Source of the DNA: Prunella strophiata
Taxonomy: Eukaryota > Chordata > Aves > Passeriformes > Prunellidae
Assembly (NCBI GenBank): GCA_036583965.1
Contig: JAZBQD010000005.1
Span: 502,718-566,717 of the forward strand
Length of the DNA: 64,000 bases
Direction: 5' to 3'
Under the pieces are notes generated by a model. That model ran no database searches. It was not told the origin of the DNA and saw only the letters and a list, made by a program, of their open reading frames with translations. A program made the position numbers and the translations under genes. Positions 1 through 13,349 of this stretch are shown here, piece after piece (within the stretch, counting starts at the first letter, position 1; the number at the start of each line of letters is the position of its first letter).

Positions 1-1520
1 TCAAGATTTTCAAGGTCAAATAGCAGATTACCACATGGTATGCTGCTGTCAAATTTTTGATACTGATGCTCTCCATTTATTCTCTTGCTGATTTTGTACT
101 GCTTTTTGCTTTATTCTGAATAATTTTTGTGACATTTCTTGTGTGAAAACTTATCTGGTGAATACTGCCTTATTCAGTTATTGAAAGGAAAGAGATTGAA
201 ACAGAGAAACAAAAATGTACTTTACATTAGGAAAGCATCTGCATAATGGATTTAAGAAACTGGTGCGGTGTAATATTTCAATGCTTAGAACGCTACATAT
301 AATGATAATTATTTCTAAATAGACATGTATCTATTCAGATTGCCAAATCATATTTTTTCCTTTTCCTATTGGCAATAAAACCACAATTTGCTGTTTTCAT
401 GAACCTTTGTCTGATTTTTTTTTTTTTTTTTTTTTTTTAAGAAAGGAGAGCAGTACAGGTTGGAAATTCTGTCTTGTTTCAGGTTTGTGGATATACTTAA
501 CACCAGTACTATATGGCAGAAGTTATCCGTGATTACAATATGGTAAAGAATTAGGATATTTGCTATGGTTTAACAGTGAAATGATGTGTTCCTTTCTTGT
601 TGCTTTGATGTTGCATATAAAAAAGCATACACTGATCTAAAACTAGCCACTTTTTTTTCCAGTTAAATTATTCATAATGTTTGGCAATCATTTTAACAAG
701 TAAGACATTGCTGAAGTCTTTTGTGTTAAGAGCCCCATGATATTTTTCTGTGATTTACATTTGAGAAGGGTTTATCCCACCCAATTTGAGTGGTAAATAC
801 CTTTTTTATTTTTTAATTATTTTTGTGCGCACACAACACTAGTCCCTTAGGGAGTCAAGTTTTAAGCAGACTGCATTGGCCTTGTAAGCTTTTATGGTCT
901 TCTGAGATTACATTCTCTCTCTTTTGTCTTTCAGCCTTTTAAATGTCTTCCGTGTAAAAATATTAAATCAATCTTCTGACATAGCCACCACAAATCAAAG
1001 ACTTTTGTTCTTCCTTTGCTTTCCTTATTTATTTTCTAATACAGCCTCTAAGTGTTAAGGCGTGAATTGCATTATGCGTACTTTATGTCTTATGATCACT
1101 TTGTCCCTAACAGAAGAAACCAGTTTCAGTAAAGGTTGTTTTGTAACTTGAAAGATACCTGAATATTTCTTGGTCAAAACAACTTCTTTTTTGCTTGCAT
1201 TTGATTGAATAATAAAGAATGGATGTCTGTGTCATAAAGAGAAGAGTGCTTTTCATCAGCACTCTGTGATAGATTTAAAAATAATAAGTGTTTCAGAATA
1301 AATCCCAAGAAATAGTAAGTGAATCAAAAAAATTTTTCTGGAAATATTTAAAAATATGTACATTTTTGTATTTAGGGATGGGCTTAATGGTGGCCTGTCA
1401 GTGCTGAGTTAACAGGCTGGAACTGATGATCTTAAGAGGCATTTTTCCAGCCTATATAATTCCATGATTTATTACAAATTGGCTGGGATTTCCAATTTTT
1501 TTGTGTTTTACCGTTTAAAG

Positions 1521-1598
1521 GTTCAGAATGACCGAGACGCTCAGAATATAGATATAAAAGTTCACCAGAAAGAGAAGGACAAGGGAAGTACATTAAGG
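1521..1598 (+). other. Exon-like segment, 78 bp, unidentified
   Basis: A pyrimidine-rich stretch ending in AG precedes it, and a good donor (GTATGT) follows. Between them are 78 bases, exactly 26 codons, open in phase 0, encoding a charged peptide that starts VQNDRDAQ and ends KEKDKGSTLR. A symmetric phase-0 exon is plausible, but I do not recognise the protein, and no flanking exon of the same gene was identified. It could be chance. Confidence 0.25.
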
Positions 1599-2640
1599 GT
1601 ATGTTTTATCTTTGAATAACCCAACTTCTCATAACTCAGCTTGGAAAATTGAAGTGTTACCTGTCCCGAACAGCACAAGCATATCACATCTGAACCTGAG
1701 CAATTTCAAGATGTGATATGTTAGGGCCAGGTTGCAGTTGGAGTTTAGTGGTAAACTCAGTTACTCTTCTTAAAATAATGCCATGCCATCCAGGAAGAGT
1801 TAGGTGGCAGGGAGACCCTGTTCTTCTTGCAGTCTGCTGTCATCAGTTTGGGATTTTGTTGTGGAGTAGCAGAGTGAAGGAAGCAAAGGTGGGAGTGGGA
1901 AACTAGCCTTTGCCTGGTAGTAAGGTAGGTTGTGTAATAAAGGGAACCAAAAAAAAAAGAATGAGGATGGTGAGATGCTTGCAATAAGAATTTGTAATCT
2001 GTGAGAATGGCTGGTGTGGGATAGGCTGAGAGGGGGAATTTTTGAGGTTAGTTAATTTAGACACACGAGGAGGTGCAGGAAAAGCCTATGACCCGCTTGT
2101 TGCCAGTGGAAAGAGATTTTGCCCAAGAATGAGATTTTATATATCATAAGCACTCCAAAGCCAACAAATTACCAGTTAAAATGCACATTGTATAATACTG
2201 AGTTTTCAACTGCTCACAAAGTGTCTGTTCGCCCTGAATGCATTTAAGTGTTAAAGTGTTAAGAAAATATGAAGAGAAAATACTTGAGTTCAGTAGCAAT
2301 GCAGGAAGGGTGAATGTGCACACATACACATTTTTGGGAATACAACAGTTGGTTTTTCTTTGTCTGTTAATTTGGGTAAAAAAAAAATACCCAAATGCTC
2401 CATTCTCTGAGGGTGTTAGTTTTGCCAGTAGACTTCAGAGGCTGTTACAGATTGATTTGGAACCAGGCCACAGTCTGCGCTGTGTCCTGCTTTTAACATT
2501 TTAGAGAAATTATTTTTTCTTCTAGATCCTCACAATGAAAGCATTAATGATTATGCCAATTTCACTGCTACTTTGTTCATATTTAAACAACATACGTAAG
2601 CCCCCCCAATATAAGTAGCCAAAGTGAATTATAAAAGTAG

Positions 2641-3988
2641 TATTAGGCGTATTTTTTGCAAGTTTTTAAGGATTTGTTTGCCAATAATGCATGATATTGT
2701 GATCCCATTTGTTAATTCATGGATGATGCCAGGCAAAATTGTTAAGGATTTGGCAAGTGAAAGGAGATAGGACTGCATAACTTCATTCTGTATGGTATGT
2801 AATTAAAGCAGAAAGGGAAGTACAACATTTTCAAAAGTTACTCATTTTTGAAGTAGTGTCAGTTCAGAATCTGTTATTTAAGACATTAACGTTCCGCATT
2901 TACATAAATATCTAGTATTTATCCTCAATAAATCCATTCTTCTTCATCTCCACATGCAATGAACTTTCCAAATACTACAATGGGTTCTTCACTGCTTGTT
3001 ACCCGCACAGTGAAGGGGAAGAGAACTCATGTCAAGCTGAGAACTCCTGATTCAAACATTCTGAGTCCTTTTCTTCCAGCGACGGTTGACGGTAGCTGAT
3101 CAAGTTAGTGATACCAGGCCTGGGGCCATTTTACCGCAGTAAAACTCAGCGATGTTGTAGTGCCTGGACAAACACTGGACACCTGCTAGGAAGTCCAACT
3201 TTTGCCAACAAGTGGCTAGTAAATCTTTAAACAAACAGGAAAAAAAAAAAGAACGAGTAATCTTCCTGAGGAATAACTAGCAAAGAACTTAAGTACAATT
3301 TTTTTCACAGTTAAATGAGAATCACAAAGTAAACATGATAGGGGAATTACTGACTGTTCTCCAGCGCTTTGTTTTTCCTGTGTTTGGTGGGAGTCAGAGC
3401 ATCACAGAGAGACTAATAATGCTATGTGCATCTAATATTTCCTAGGCAGTATAATCTACTGCATGTTTATAAAAAAATAATTTATTTCAAAGTCTATTTC
3501 AAAGGACAAAAGCTTCTGGCGGCCATTAGAAAAAGATTAAAATATAATAAATACATATAATTTTTTCCAAAAGTTAAATTCCAAGATTAGACTGTGGAAA
3601 AAAAAAAAGAAAAAAAAAATCGGTTAACTGGCTTCAAAAATCTATTTCCCAGGGCTTTATGGGAATGTCTGAACCCTAAAATTATGGTAACCTTTTTTGG
3701 CATATCCTTTCAGTTGTGCTTCTTTAATAATAAAAATTTCAGTAAACTGTGGCTGTGTCAGTAACTTTATCTAGAAGTTGGTTTGTTCCTTGTGTGGCAA
3801 CTACACTCAAATAAATTATAAAGTGGGGAACAGCTCTAAAGAAATGTGTCATGGTGGTAGCTTATAATTTGTTTATATATCATGTAGACTCATTTTCATG
3901 CTTTAAGCCAGAAGGAAAGAAGAAAGCATTTCAGGATGGAAGAAGAATTAACATGACATGTAAAAGATAACGTTTGATGAAAGGTGAG
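2641..3988 (+). repeat. Tandem duplication, copy A (about 1.35 kb)
   Basis: Starts TATTAGGCGTATTTTTTGC and runs until the same start recurs at 3989. Landmarks shared with copy B in the same order include a TTCTTCATCTCCACATGC segment, GTGATACCA followed by an ATTTTAC block, and CAGTTGTGCTT before TTTCAGTAAA. The copies differ mostly by one- to few-base insertions and deletions, as expected from uncorrected long reads or an uncollapsed haplotype rather than ordinary substitution. Confidence 0.85.
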
Positions 3989-5276
3989 TATTAGGAGTAT
4001 TTTTTTGCAAGTTTTAAGTATTTGTTCTGCAATAATGCATGCATGTGATCACATTTTTAATAATGATGATGCAGCAACAATCTGTGAAGGAGTTGGCAAG
4101 GTGAAAGGAGATGAGATTAGACTGCATCACTTCATGACTGTATTTGTTTAATAAAGCAGAAATGAAGACAAACCATTTTCAAAAGTAATACATTTTTTGA
4201 AGTGTCAGTTCAGAATCTGTCTTTAAACATTACGTCCTCATTTACATAACTATCTATGTTTTTATCTCAATTAAATCCATTCTTCTTCATCTCCACATGC
4301 ATGAACTTTCTCAACTTTACTTACAAGGGTTTTCTTCACTGCTTGTACCCGAACAGTGATGAAGGGGAAGGACTCATGTCAGCTGAGAACTCATGTTCAA
4401 CATTTCTCGAGTCCTTTCGCAGACGACGGTGGAAGGTGAGCTGATCAAGTAGTGATACCATGTGGGCATTTTACAGCAGTAAAAATCAGGAGTGTAGTCT
4501 GAAGAGTGCCTAGGACAAACCCTTTAGGACAATGCTAGGAAGGTCCCAACTTTCGCCAACAAGTGGTAAATCTTTTAAAGAAACTAGGAAAAAAAAGGAA
4601 GAGTATCTTATGAGGATAATACTAGCAAGAACTTAAGTACAATTGTTTCACAGTTAAATGAGAACTCACAAAGTAAACGTGATAGGGGAAATTACTGACT
4701 GTCTCCAGAGCTTTGTTTTCCATGGGTTGTGAGGGAGTCAGTAGCATCACAGAGACGAAAATGTATGTGCAATCTCATATTTCCAGCAGTATAAGATCTA
4801 CCTGCATGTTTATGTATAAAAAAATAATATTTCAAGTCTATTTCAAGACAAGCTCTGGCGGCATAGAAAGATAAAAACAACTAATAATACATATAATTTT
4901 TTTCAAAGTTAAATTCCAAGATAGCGTGGAAAAAGAAAAAAAATCGGTAAACGGCTCAAATATCATTTTCCCAGGCTGTATGGGAATGTCTGAACCTAAA
5001 ATATGGTACCTTTTTTTGGAATATCCGTTCAGTTGTGCTTATTTATAATAAAAATTTCAGTAAATGGGGCGGATCAGTAACTTTTATCTAGAAGTTGGTT
5101 TTGTGTGCGGCCACTACACTCACATAAATATAAAGTGGAACGCTAAAAGCAATGTGTCATGGTGGTAGCTTATATTTGTTTTATGAATTCTGTAGATAAT
5201 TTTCTGCTTAGCACAGAAGACAGAAGTAAAGCATTTCAGGATGGAGAATTAAAAACTGAAGTAAGGATTAACGTGA
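3989..5276 (+). repeat. Tandem duplication, copy B (about 1.29 kb)
   Basis: Second copy of the unit that begins at 2641, head-to-tail and slightly shorter. It ends with a segment around GCATTTCAGGATGGA that also occurs near 3927 in copy A. Copy B keeps a better-formed exon-like segment at its end than copy A. Confidence 0.85.
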
Positions 5277-5279
5277 AAG
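5212..5279 (+). other. Exon-like segment, 68 bp, unidentified
   Basis: A pyrimidine-rich acceptor (TTTTCTGCTTAG) precedes and a consensus donor (GTGAGG) follows an open segment encoding approximately TEDRSKAFQDGELKTEVRI. The matching part of copy A (around 3905-3965) is disrupted by small indels. I do not recognise the protein. It may be a real exon of the gene that also carries the segment at 1521-1598, but that is a guess. Confidence 0.25.
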
Positions 5280-7288
5280 GTGAGGAGAACTGTCATGAAA
5301 AATTTCCAATGGAGGAAGGTGGCCTGAGAGGATGGGCACATTCCATCCGTATACTGGCACAGAGGATGGGTGGAAAATCAGTAGTCATGGCTAGAACATT
5401 TTAGGAAGACAATTACATCTAGAAGCAGTTAGTTTGAAAAAGCAAATTTTTTGGAAAAGTTGGCTCCCTATTTCTTAGCAGAGAACTGGACAATTATCTG
5501 AATTGTAGGGCTTTGAAAATTTCGTATAATTTTAGTATCATTGAGACCATTGTGGGTTTATCTGTTTTGACACTACTCGTAGACCTTTAAAACAGTCACG
5601 CAATGTCTGTGACTGTCTATCCATAGGGAGGACACATCATGGAAAATATGCTTGCTCTTAGGCCCTGGCTTTTAGTAAGAGTCAGAATGTTACTAGGAAT
5701 GCAAAACGAGTATGAAGTCAGTGTGAAACAGCAAATCACAAGCTCAATAAAGCAGTTTAAGTGAAATATCTGTTACCTGCACGAGTTCAGTGTTTCAAGT
5801 GATGTTGTTGGCGTCAGAGATGGTAAGGCACTACTTCTTACGATAACAGCAGGAGTGAGTTCTGTGTCTAAAGGAGGGTCTTTTCAATTTGCAGTCAGCT
5901 GGTTGGGATAAAGCTGCCATCTGATGGAATTTTTCCCTGTTTGCTAAATTACATTGTAGTGTTTGCTTTCTTTCTGTAAATGTGAGCAGTGAAAATTGTG
6001 AAAGGCTATGAGATGCTGGTAATGTTTGGCACTCAAAAAAAAAATTCTCGTGGATAGCTATTGTATTACTGCATAATATGGTAAATGATGCCTGATTGAA
6101 TTTATCCACTCAGAGAAGACAAAACAAATGCACAGTAAGTATTTGATTGTAAAAAAATTATTAAATGCTGCCTATACCAAAACCTTACCCCAAGTCACAT
6201 TGGAGGCAGTTAGCCATAATCTGTTAAGTCAGAGGAGGTCCAACAGGGAAGCAGATCATGGGTTTCCAGCTAAAACAATTCTCATCAGTTTTTAAAAGAT
6301 TGATTTTATTTTATATGAAAATATTTGCTTAGGGAAAATTATATTGTTAGAATTTTAAAACCGTCAGGCTTCTAGAGGAGGAAAGGTATCTGAATCTAGT
6401 TGAGCAATCAGTTATAGGATAGATTCAACACTGAAGTTGAATTAAAATCCTGGCAAATGCGCTTTATGAACTGTGCTAATACAATTGTTGCTAATAATCC
6501 AGAGATATGAGATTTTTTCAGATTGTAGAAGCTGTTATTGTGTCAGCGTACAGTAATGTTGTTTTCATTCAGATGTAAGTTCAGTGAGGTAATATAAAAG
6601 TCCAAGAATCTCTTTGTCATGATCTTCTAAAGTGATTTTATTGTTTTTGAGGCTTAATTTAGTAAAAACATTTTTGAAAAATGTTGGAGGGATGATATTA
6701 AACAGTTCTTTCCAGACTCCTCAACAAGCAACCTGTTGAAAAAAAAAAGAGAATGACAACAATTAAAACAAATAGAAAAGTCTAATAGATGAAGGTGTTG
6801 TTTTCAGTGAGGACTGTTAAAGGGAAGAGAAAAGAAAACTTTTCTTCTATTTTTAGTCCTTGTCACTTTAAAGAAAAGTTATATGCTCTTCATAGTTTTA
6901 TTTACATCTTTCTTAATAATCATGGTATGATGATAGAAGTGGACATGAATCCGCCTCAAGTGTCTAGAGAAACCTGATGGTCCAGAGCACTAAGTTGTGA
7001 GGCTCTGTTGCCTCGATGCATGTGTCTTAATATAATGGTTCATCCAAAATGTTAACCAGTTTGTTTCATACCATTTTGGAATTCATATTTGGAATGAATT
7101 ATTGTTGGGTAAAAAAATAAATTCCTTTCCCTCATTAGTCTGGAAACAAATGTCATAGAGAGGTATTCAAGACTTCAATGTAATTCAATATGCTTTCTAA
7201 AATGGATTTTTAAAAAACATCTATGTTACTCTTAATTTTGAAAAATAACATCTTTAGAGCAGACCTTTCAAAAGAAAACATTATTATA

Positions 7289-7295
<7 letters not shown>

Positions 7296-7331
<36 letters not shown>
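7296..7331. repeat. (TA)n microsatellite
   Basis: A run of alternating T and A, interrupted once by a TT step, in AT-rich unique sequence. Confidence 0.9.
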
Positions 7332-8627
7332 GCATAGCACTTCATTTTGGTTTTCTGTGTTTAAAGTTTAGCATAATAGAGTTCTTTCTGATTTGAGTCT
7401 TTTTACTCTCAATACCTTAAAATAATTGTTCTGAAAAGAGTATATTTATTAGATATGTAAAAGAGGCATTCCTCTGTCTGGTGGAAGAATTTGAGATACA
7501 AAATCATCTCAAATATGTTTTCGGTGTTTTCGAGTGTTATTCACCCACTTACAATGACTACTATCAGACTAATTGTCCATACACCAGAAAACACTTCTTA
7601 CTTGCATTTTTCTATTTCTTTATCAGGACTTTTATATTGATGAAACAGTTTTTTAAATGCCTTTCTTGACTTCAAATGTATCTTTCAAAAATAAGGTAGT
7701 TCGATCAATGAAAAACTTACAGTTTGGGATTGTAAATTGTTGCAGTCTGTTCAGTGACGGATTTCAAAAACAGTGTTCCAGCCCAGATCACAAGCCATAG
7801 AGTTTCAGTTTGGAGCCTAGAAAAAACAACACTCTTTTGCATATAAAGACCAGGAATTACCGGTGGGAGGCTGGAGGAGATGATGAGAACCGTGAGAGTG
7901 CTCTGAGCTGTGAACCTCTCTGTGGCATCTTCCAAGAACATATATTTATTTGAGGTTAATTGGCTACAGTGAGAGATTCGTTTTGTTGCCTGCTCTGATT
8001 TTTTATATTATAACCACTGGAAGGAGTTTGCAGCAATTTTATTGTTATTTCTTCAGACATTGATAATTGTTATCCCTTAAAGAAGAGCACTAAGGCTATT
8101 TGCTTCATCTCCTTCAAACATTACTCTCAAGACCATTTTAAGCATTTCACCATTCAAAATCCAGCACTTCAGAGTACAGAGGAAAGAATAAATAAAAGCG
8201 AGGTTTTTTCAATTGGAGGAGGCCAGATGAGAATGAGCATGTACGAGCTGGTTAGTTGTACCCATCAGCAGCCAGGACTTCACAGGTGGACTGCAAAAAG
8301 CAGCTCCCAGTGCAGTCATGAGGGTGAATTGAGGGGGGAAGGGCAGAGCTCAGCAGGGATGAAGACTCCTGTCGAGGGCCAGATGCCACCTATGCCGGGA
8401 GGGACAGCACCAGGGCAGCAGCGGTGGAGATGGGCCAGGGAGGATGGGGATCAGGAAAGGTTCGTCCCCAGAGGTGCTGGGCACTGCCCAGGCTCCCCAG
8501 GGAAAATGGGACCTGCCCGAGGCTGCCAGAGCTCCAGGAGGGTTTGGGCAGCACTGCAGGATGCCCAGGGTGGAGTGTTGGGGGTCTGGGCAGGGATTGG
8601 GGACTTGGGATGATCCCTGTGGGTCCT

Positions 8628-9127
8628 NNNNNNNNNNNNNNNNNNNNNNNNNNNNNNNNNNNNNNNNNNNNNNNNNNNNNNNNNNNNNNNNNNNNNNNNN
8701 NNNNNNNNNNNNNNNNNNNNNNNNNNNNNNNNNNNNNNNNNNNNNNNNNNNNNNNNNNNNNNNNNNNNNNNNNNNNNNNNNNNNNNNNNNNNNNNNNNNN
8801 NNNNNNNNNNNNNNNNNNNNNNNNNNNNNNNNNNNNNNNNNNNNNNNNNNNNNNNNNNNNNNNNNNNNNNNNNNNNNNNNNNNNNNNNNNNNNNNNNNNN
8901 NNNNNNNNNNNNNNNNNNNNNNNNNNNNNNNNNNNNNNNNNNNNNNNNNNNNNNNNNNNNNNNNNNNNNNNNNNNNNNNNNNNNNNNNNNNNNNNNNNNN
9001 NNNNNNNNNNNNNNNNNNNNNNNNNNNNNNNNNNNNNNNNNNNNNNNNNNNNNNNNNNNNNNNNNNNNNNNNNNNNNNNNNNNNNNNNNNNNNNNNNNNN
9101 NNNNNNNNNNNNNNNNNNNNNNNNNNN
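8628..9127. other. Assembly gap, 500 N
   Basis: Exactly 500 N, the size commonly used for gaps of unknown length. AT-rich gene-poor sequence lies left, and GC-rich minisatellite-laden gene sequence lies right. The SLC11A2 gene entering from the right loses its 3' half here, so the join may be wrong or much sequence is missing. Confidence 0.98.
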
Positions 9128-9520
9128 CTCAAGGATGGAAAAGATTCTCAAGGATGGAAAAGATTCTGGGGTCATTTGGTTCAGCACTGCCTGTGGATAT
9201 TCTCAGTTCAGTCAAAGAAAGAACAGAGAGAATTTCTGCCAGGGCTGAGCCTGGGAATCTTAGAGGAAAAGAATTCAAACAATTCTTATCTCTCTTTCTG
9301 TAACTCTCTTTCTTATCTATTGTTTATAGATATGGTTTGCTGGAGTGTGCAATTGATAACTCATCAATAATGTCAGAGGTTTTCACTTGAAGACCAATCA
9401 GGTTTTAGGTCCACCACTGTTCCTACACCCTGACCATGTCCCCAAGTGCCACCCCCATGTGGCTTTTAAATTCCTGGGCACTGGGACTCCTCCCTGCCCT
9501 GGGCAGCCTGTACCAGTGTG
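9128..9520 (+). mobile_element. Solo-LTR-like repeat fragment (ERV type)
   Basis: A segment around 9255-9282 (AAGAATTCAAACAATTCTTAT) is the reverse complement of a segment repeated in the 54.2-55.3 kb array (GATAAGAATTGCTTGAATTC). Downstream is a CCAAT motif (GACCAATCAG near 9395). Family assignment to an avian ERV LTR is from general resemblance. The left boundary is lost in the gap. Confidence 0.45.
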
Positions 9521-9529
9521 ACAGGTAAG

Positions 9530-10215
9530 AATTCTCCCAAATATCCAACCTCAACCTCCCCCAGGAGGACATTTCCTCTCATCCTCTCACCTGGGAGCAG
9601 AGCCTGAGCCCCACCTAACTGTGATCCCTCCTGTCAGGGAGTTGTGGGGACTCCACCCTTAGCCTGAGCAGCTTTTCCATAAAGGAATTCTCCTAAAATC
9701 CAACCTAAACCTGCCCTGGATGCCATTTTATTTCACCCTCTCACCTGGGAGCAGAGTCCAGACCCCACCTGGCTGTGACCTCTCCTCAGGGAGTTGTGGA
9801 CACTCCACCCTTGGCCTGAGCAGCTTTTCCATGAAGGAATTTTCCTAAAATCCAACCTAAACCTGCCCTGAATCCCTTTTTGCCTCATCCTCTCACCCGG
9901 GAGCAGAGCCTGACCCCTACCTGGCTGTGACCCCTCCTTAGGGAATTCTGGGGACTCCACCCTTGGCCTGAGCAGCTTTTCCATGAAGGAATTTTCTCTG
10001 AAATCCAACCTAAACCTGCCCTGGATACCTTTTTGTTTTATCCTCTCACCTGGGAGCAGAGCCTGAGCCCCACCTGGCTGTGACCCCTCCTCAGGGAGCT
10101 GTGGAGAGCCAGAAGGTCCCTCCTGAGCCTCCTTTTCTCCAGGCTGAGCCCCTTTCCCAGCTCCCTGAGCCCCTCCTGCTGCTCCAGCCCCTTCCCCAGC
10201 CCCACCCCTGGCTCT
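9530..10215 (-). repeat. Tandem array derived from the CR1 LINE 3' region
   Basis: Read on the minus strand, each unit of about 165-180 bp contains text typical of avian CR1 3' ends: GGTTTAGGTTGGATTTTAGG, a TTCATGGAAAAGCTG stretch, and a CTCCCTGAGGAGGGG stretch. At the right end the older CR1 sequence continues (CAGCCTGGAGAAAAGGAGGC, minus strand). About four units are present. The same array type recurs at 26.0-27.1 kb in the same orientation. CR1 identity is from memory of the family consensus. Confidence 0.75.
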
Positions 10216-10254
10216 GGACACCCCCAGCCCCTCAGGCTCCCCTGCAGGGCGTAC

Positions 10255-10322
10255 CTCATATCCAAAGGTCAGGGCCATGATGGTGATGAGGAGCCCAAAA
10301 AACGCCTCCAGCTTCCTCAGGC
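10255..10322 (-). CDS. SLC11A2: SLC11A2 (DMT1) exon, TM5
   Basis: A 68-bp coding exon of the proton-coupled divalent metal transporter (Fe2+ uptake across apical and endosomal membranes). It has a clean acceptor (CCTTGCAG) and donor (GTACGC). The translation [20 protein letters not shown], then GYE, matches transmembrane segment 5 of the NRAMP family almost exactly. Phase fits: the previous exon ends TAT G, and this one starts GC CTG, restoring glycine. It ends in phase 0, so the next exon should start with a Tyr-Val codon pair, but none is found between here and the gap at 9127. The gene is therefore truncated after TM5; the TM6 MPHN motif and the rest are absent from the window. Confidence 0.93.
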
Positions 10323-10349
10323 CTGCAAGGAGGAGAAGTCCCATGGTCA

Positions 10350-11345
<996 letters not shown>

Positions 11346-11454
11346 GCTGGGGGTTCTTCATGACCTGAGCAGGACAAGGGACCACAGGGACCTGATGGCC
11401 CTGGGGATGTGTGGGATGTGCAGTTTGGCAGGAAGCTGCACCCTGATTTTGTAC

Positions 11455-13040
11455 CAAAAAGGTGCAAAAAAAAAGGTAAAACAAATCAAATCAAAGGTAA
11501 AATTAAAGGAAAAAACAAATTAAATCAAAGGTAAAACAAATCAAAGTTGAAACAAATCAAATCAAAGGGACAATTAAAGGTAAAACGAATGAAATCAAAG
11601 GGACAAACAAAGATAAAACAAATCAAAGATACAATTAAAGGTAAAACCAAATCAAATCAAAGGTAAACAAAGGTAAAACAAATGAAATCAGAGGGACAAT
11701 TAAAGGTAAAAACAAATTAAATCAAAGCTACAATCAAAGGTAAAACCAAACCAAATCAAAGCTACAATCAAAGGTAAAACCAAACCAAATCAAAGCTACA
11801 ATTAAAGGTAAAACCAAATCAAATCAAAGCTACAATTAAAGGTAAAACCAAATCAAATCAAAGGTAAAACAAATGAAATCAAAGGGACAATTAATGGTAA
11901 AAGAAACCAAATCAAAGCTACAACCAAAGGTAAAACCAAACCAAATCAAAGCTACAATCAAAGGTAAAACCAAACCAAATCAAAGCTACAATTAAAGGTA
12001 AAACCAAACCAAATCAAAGGTAAAACCAAACCAAATCAAAGCTACAATCAAAGGTAAAACCAAACCAAATCAAAGCTACAATTAAAGGTAAAACCAAATC
12101 AAATCAAAGCTACAATTAAAGGTAAAACCAAACCAAATCAAAGGTAAAACCAAACCAAATCAGAGCTACAATCAAAGGTAAAACCAAACCAAATCAAAGC
12201 TACAATCAAAGGTAAAACCAAACCAAATCAAAGCTACAATCAAAGGTAAAACCAAACCAAATCAAAGCTACAATCAAAGGTAAAACCAAATCAAAGCTAC
12301 AATCAAAGGTAAAACCAAATCAAATCAAAGCTACAATCAAAGGTAAAACCAAATCAAATCAAAGCTACAATTAAAGGTAAAACCAAACCAAACCAAAGCT
12401 ACAATCAAAGGTAAAACCAAACCAAATCAAAGGTAAAACCAAACCAAATCAAAGGTAAAACCAAACCAAATCAAAGCTACAATCAAAGGTAAAACCAAAT
12501 CAAATCAAAGCTACAATCAAAGGTAAAACCAAACCAAACCAAAGCTACAATCAAAGGTAAAACCAAACCAAATCAAAGCTACAATCAAAGGTAAAACCAA
12601 ATCAAATCAGAGCTACAATCAAAGGTAAAACCAAATCAAAGGTAAAACCAAACCAAATCAGAGCTACAATCAAAGGTAAAACCAAACCAAATCAAAGGTA
12701 AAACCAAACCAAATCAGAGCTACAATCAAAGGTAAAACCAAACCAAATCAAAGCTACAATCAAAGGTAAAATCAAAGCTACAATTAAAGGTAAAACCAAA
12801 CCAAATCAAAGGTAAAACCAAACCAAATCAAAGGTAAAACCAAATCAAATCAAAGGTAAAACCAAACCAAATCAAAGCTACAATCAAAGGTAAAACCAAA
12901 CCAAATCAAAGCTACAATCAAAGGTAAAACCAAATCAAATCAAAGGTAAAACCAAACCAAATCAAAGGTAAAACCAAACCAAATCAAAGCTACAATCAAA
13001 GGTAAAACCAAACCAAATCAAAGCTACAATCAAAGGTAAA
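11455..13040. repeat. A-rich minisatellite, about 34-bp unit, SLC11A2 intron
   Basis: About 1.6 kb of units such as AAAGGTAAAACCAAACCAAA followed by TCAAAGCTACAATC, with shortened variants. Left units are more degenerate and right units more homogeneous. It ends about 190 bp from the TM3 exon donor. Confidence 0.95.
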
Positions 13041-13228
13041 AGCAAGCCCAGCCCCTGTGGGTGCTCCTAGCGGAAACGCTGAGCTGGTGATGAGTGCCCA
13101 GCCAGCCGGGGGTGATTCACAATCCTGGGGAAGACAGAAGATTTGGGGGACTCAGAGGATATGAGGGAGGAGGGGTTGTTGGGGCAGGGCTGCCCTCCCT
13201 GCTGCCCTCCCTGCTGTGGCACACTCAC

Positions 13229-13335
13229 TTGCCCACGGAGAGCAGGTGGATGGCGATGGCAGAGCCGATGACCTCCTGCATGTCCGAGCCGATGATGGCC
13301 AGCTCCACCATCAGCCACAGGATGATCCGGGGGAA
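13229..13335 (-). CDS. SLC11A2: SLC11A2 (DMT1) exon, TM3
   Basis: A 107-bp exon (35 codons plus two bases) with acceptor CCCCCCAG and donor GTGAGT. It reads [20 protein letters not shown], then [16 protein letters not shown], which is TM3 with the conserved SDMQE motif. VIGSAIAI and LLSVG are DMT1-type; SLC11A1 has VIGTAIAF and LLSAG as I remember it. The exon begins in phase 0. Human DMT1 has Pro-Lys-Val-Pro-Arg at this junction; the Pro-Lys would come from the preceding exon, whose end is damaged here. Immediately upstream on the transcribed strand lies a long pyrimidine-rich repeat. Confidence 0.94.
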
Positions 13336-13349
13336 CTGGGGGGAAGGAC

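Larger units (their letters stand above)
1..8627. other. AT-rich segment without a recognised gene
   Basis: This stretch is AT-rich and mostly unique, with scattered A/T runs (poly-T at about 417-438) and a short (TA)n near 7296-7331. Reading frames are short and unrelated to any family I know. Composition shifts to GC-rich only in the last 400 bases before the N gap. Apart from the duplication and two exon-like segments listed separately, I see nothing functional in 1-1520, 1600-2640 or 5280-8627. It probably belongs to a different genomic location from the sequence right of the gap. Confidence 0.6.
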
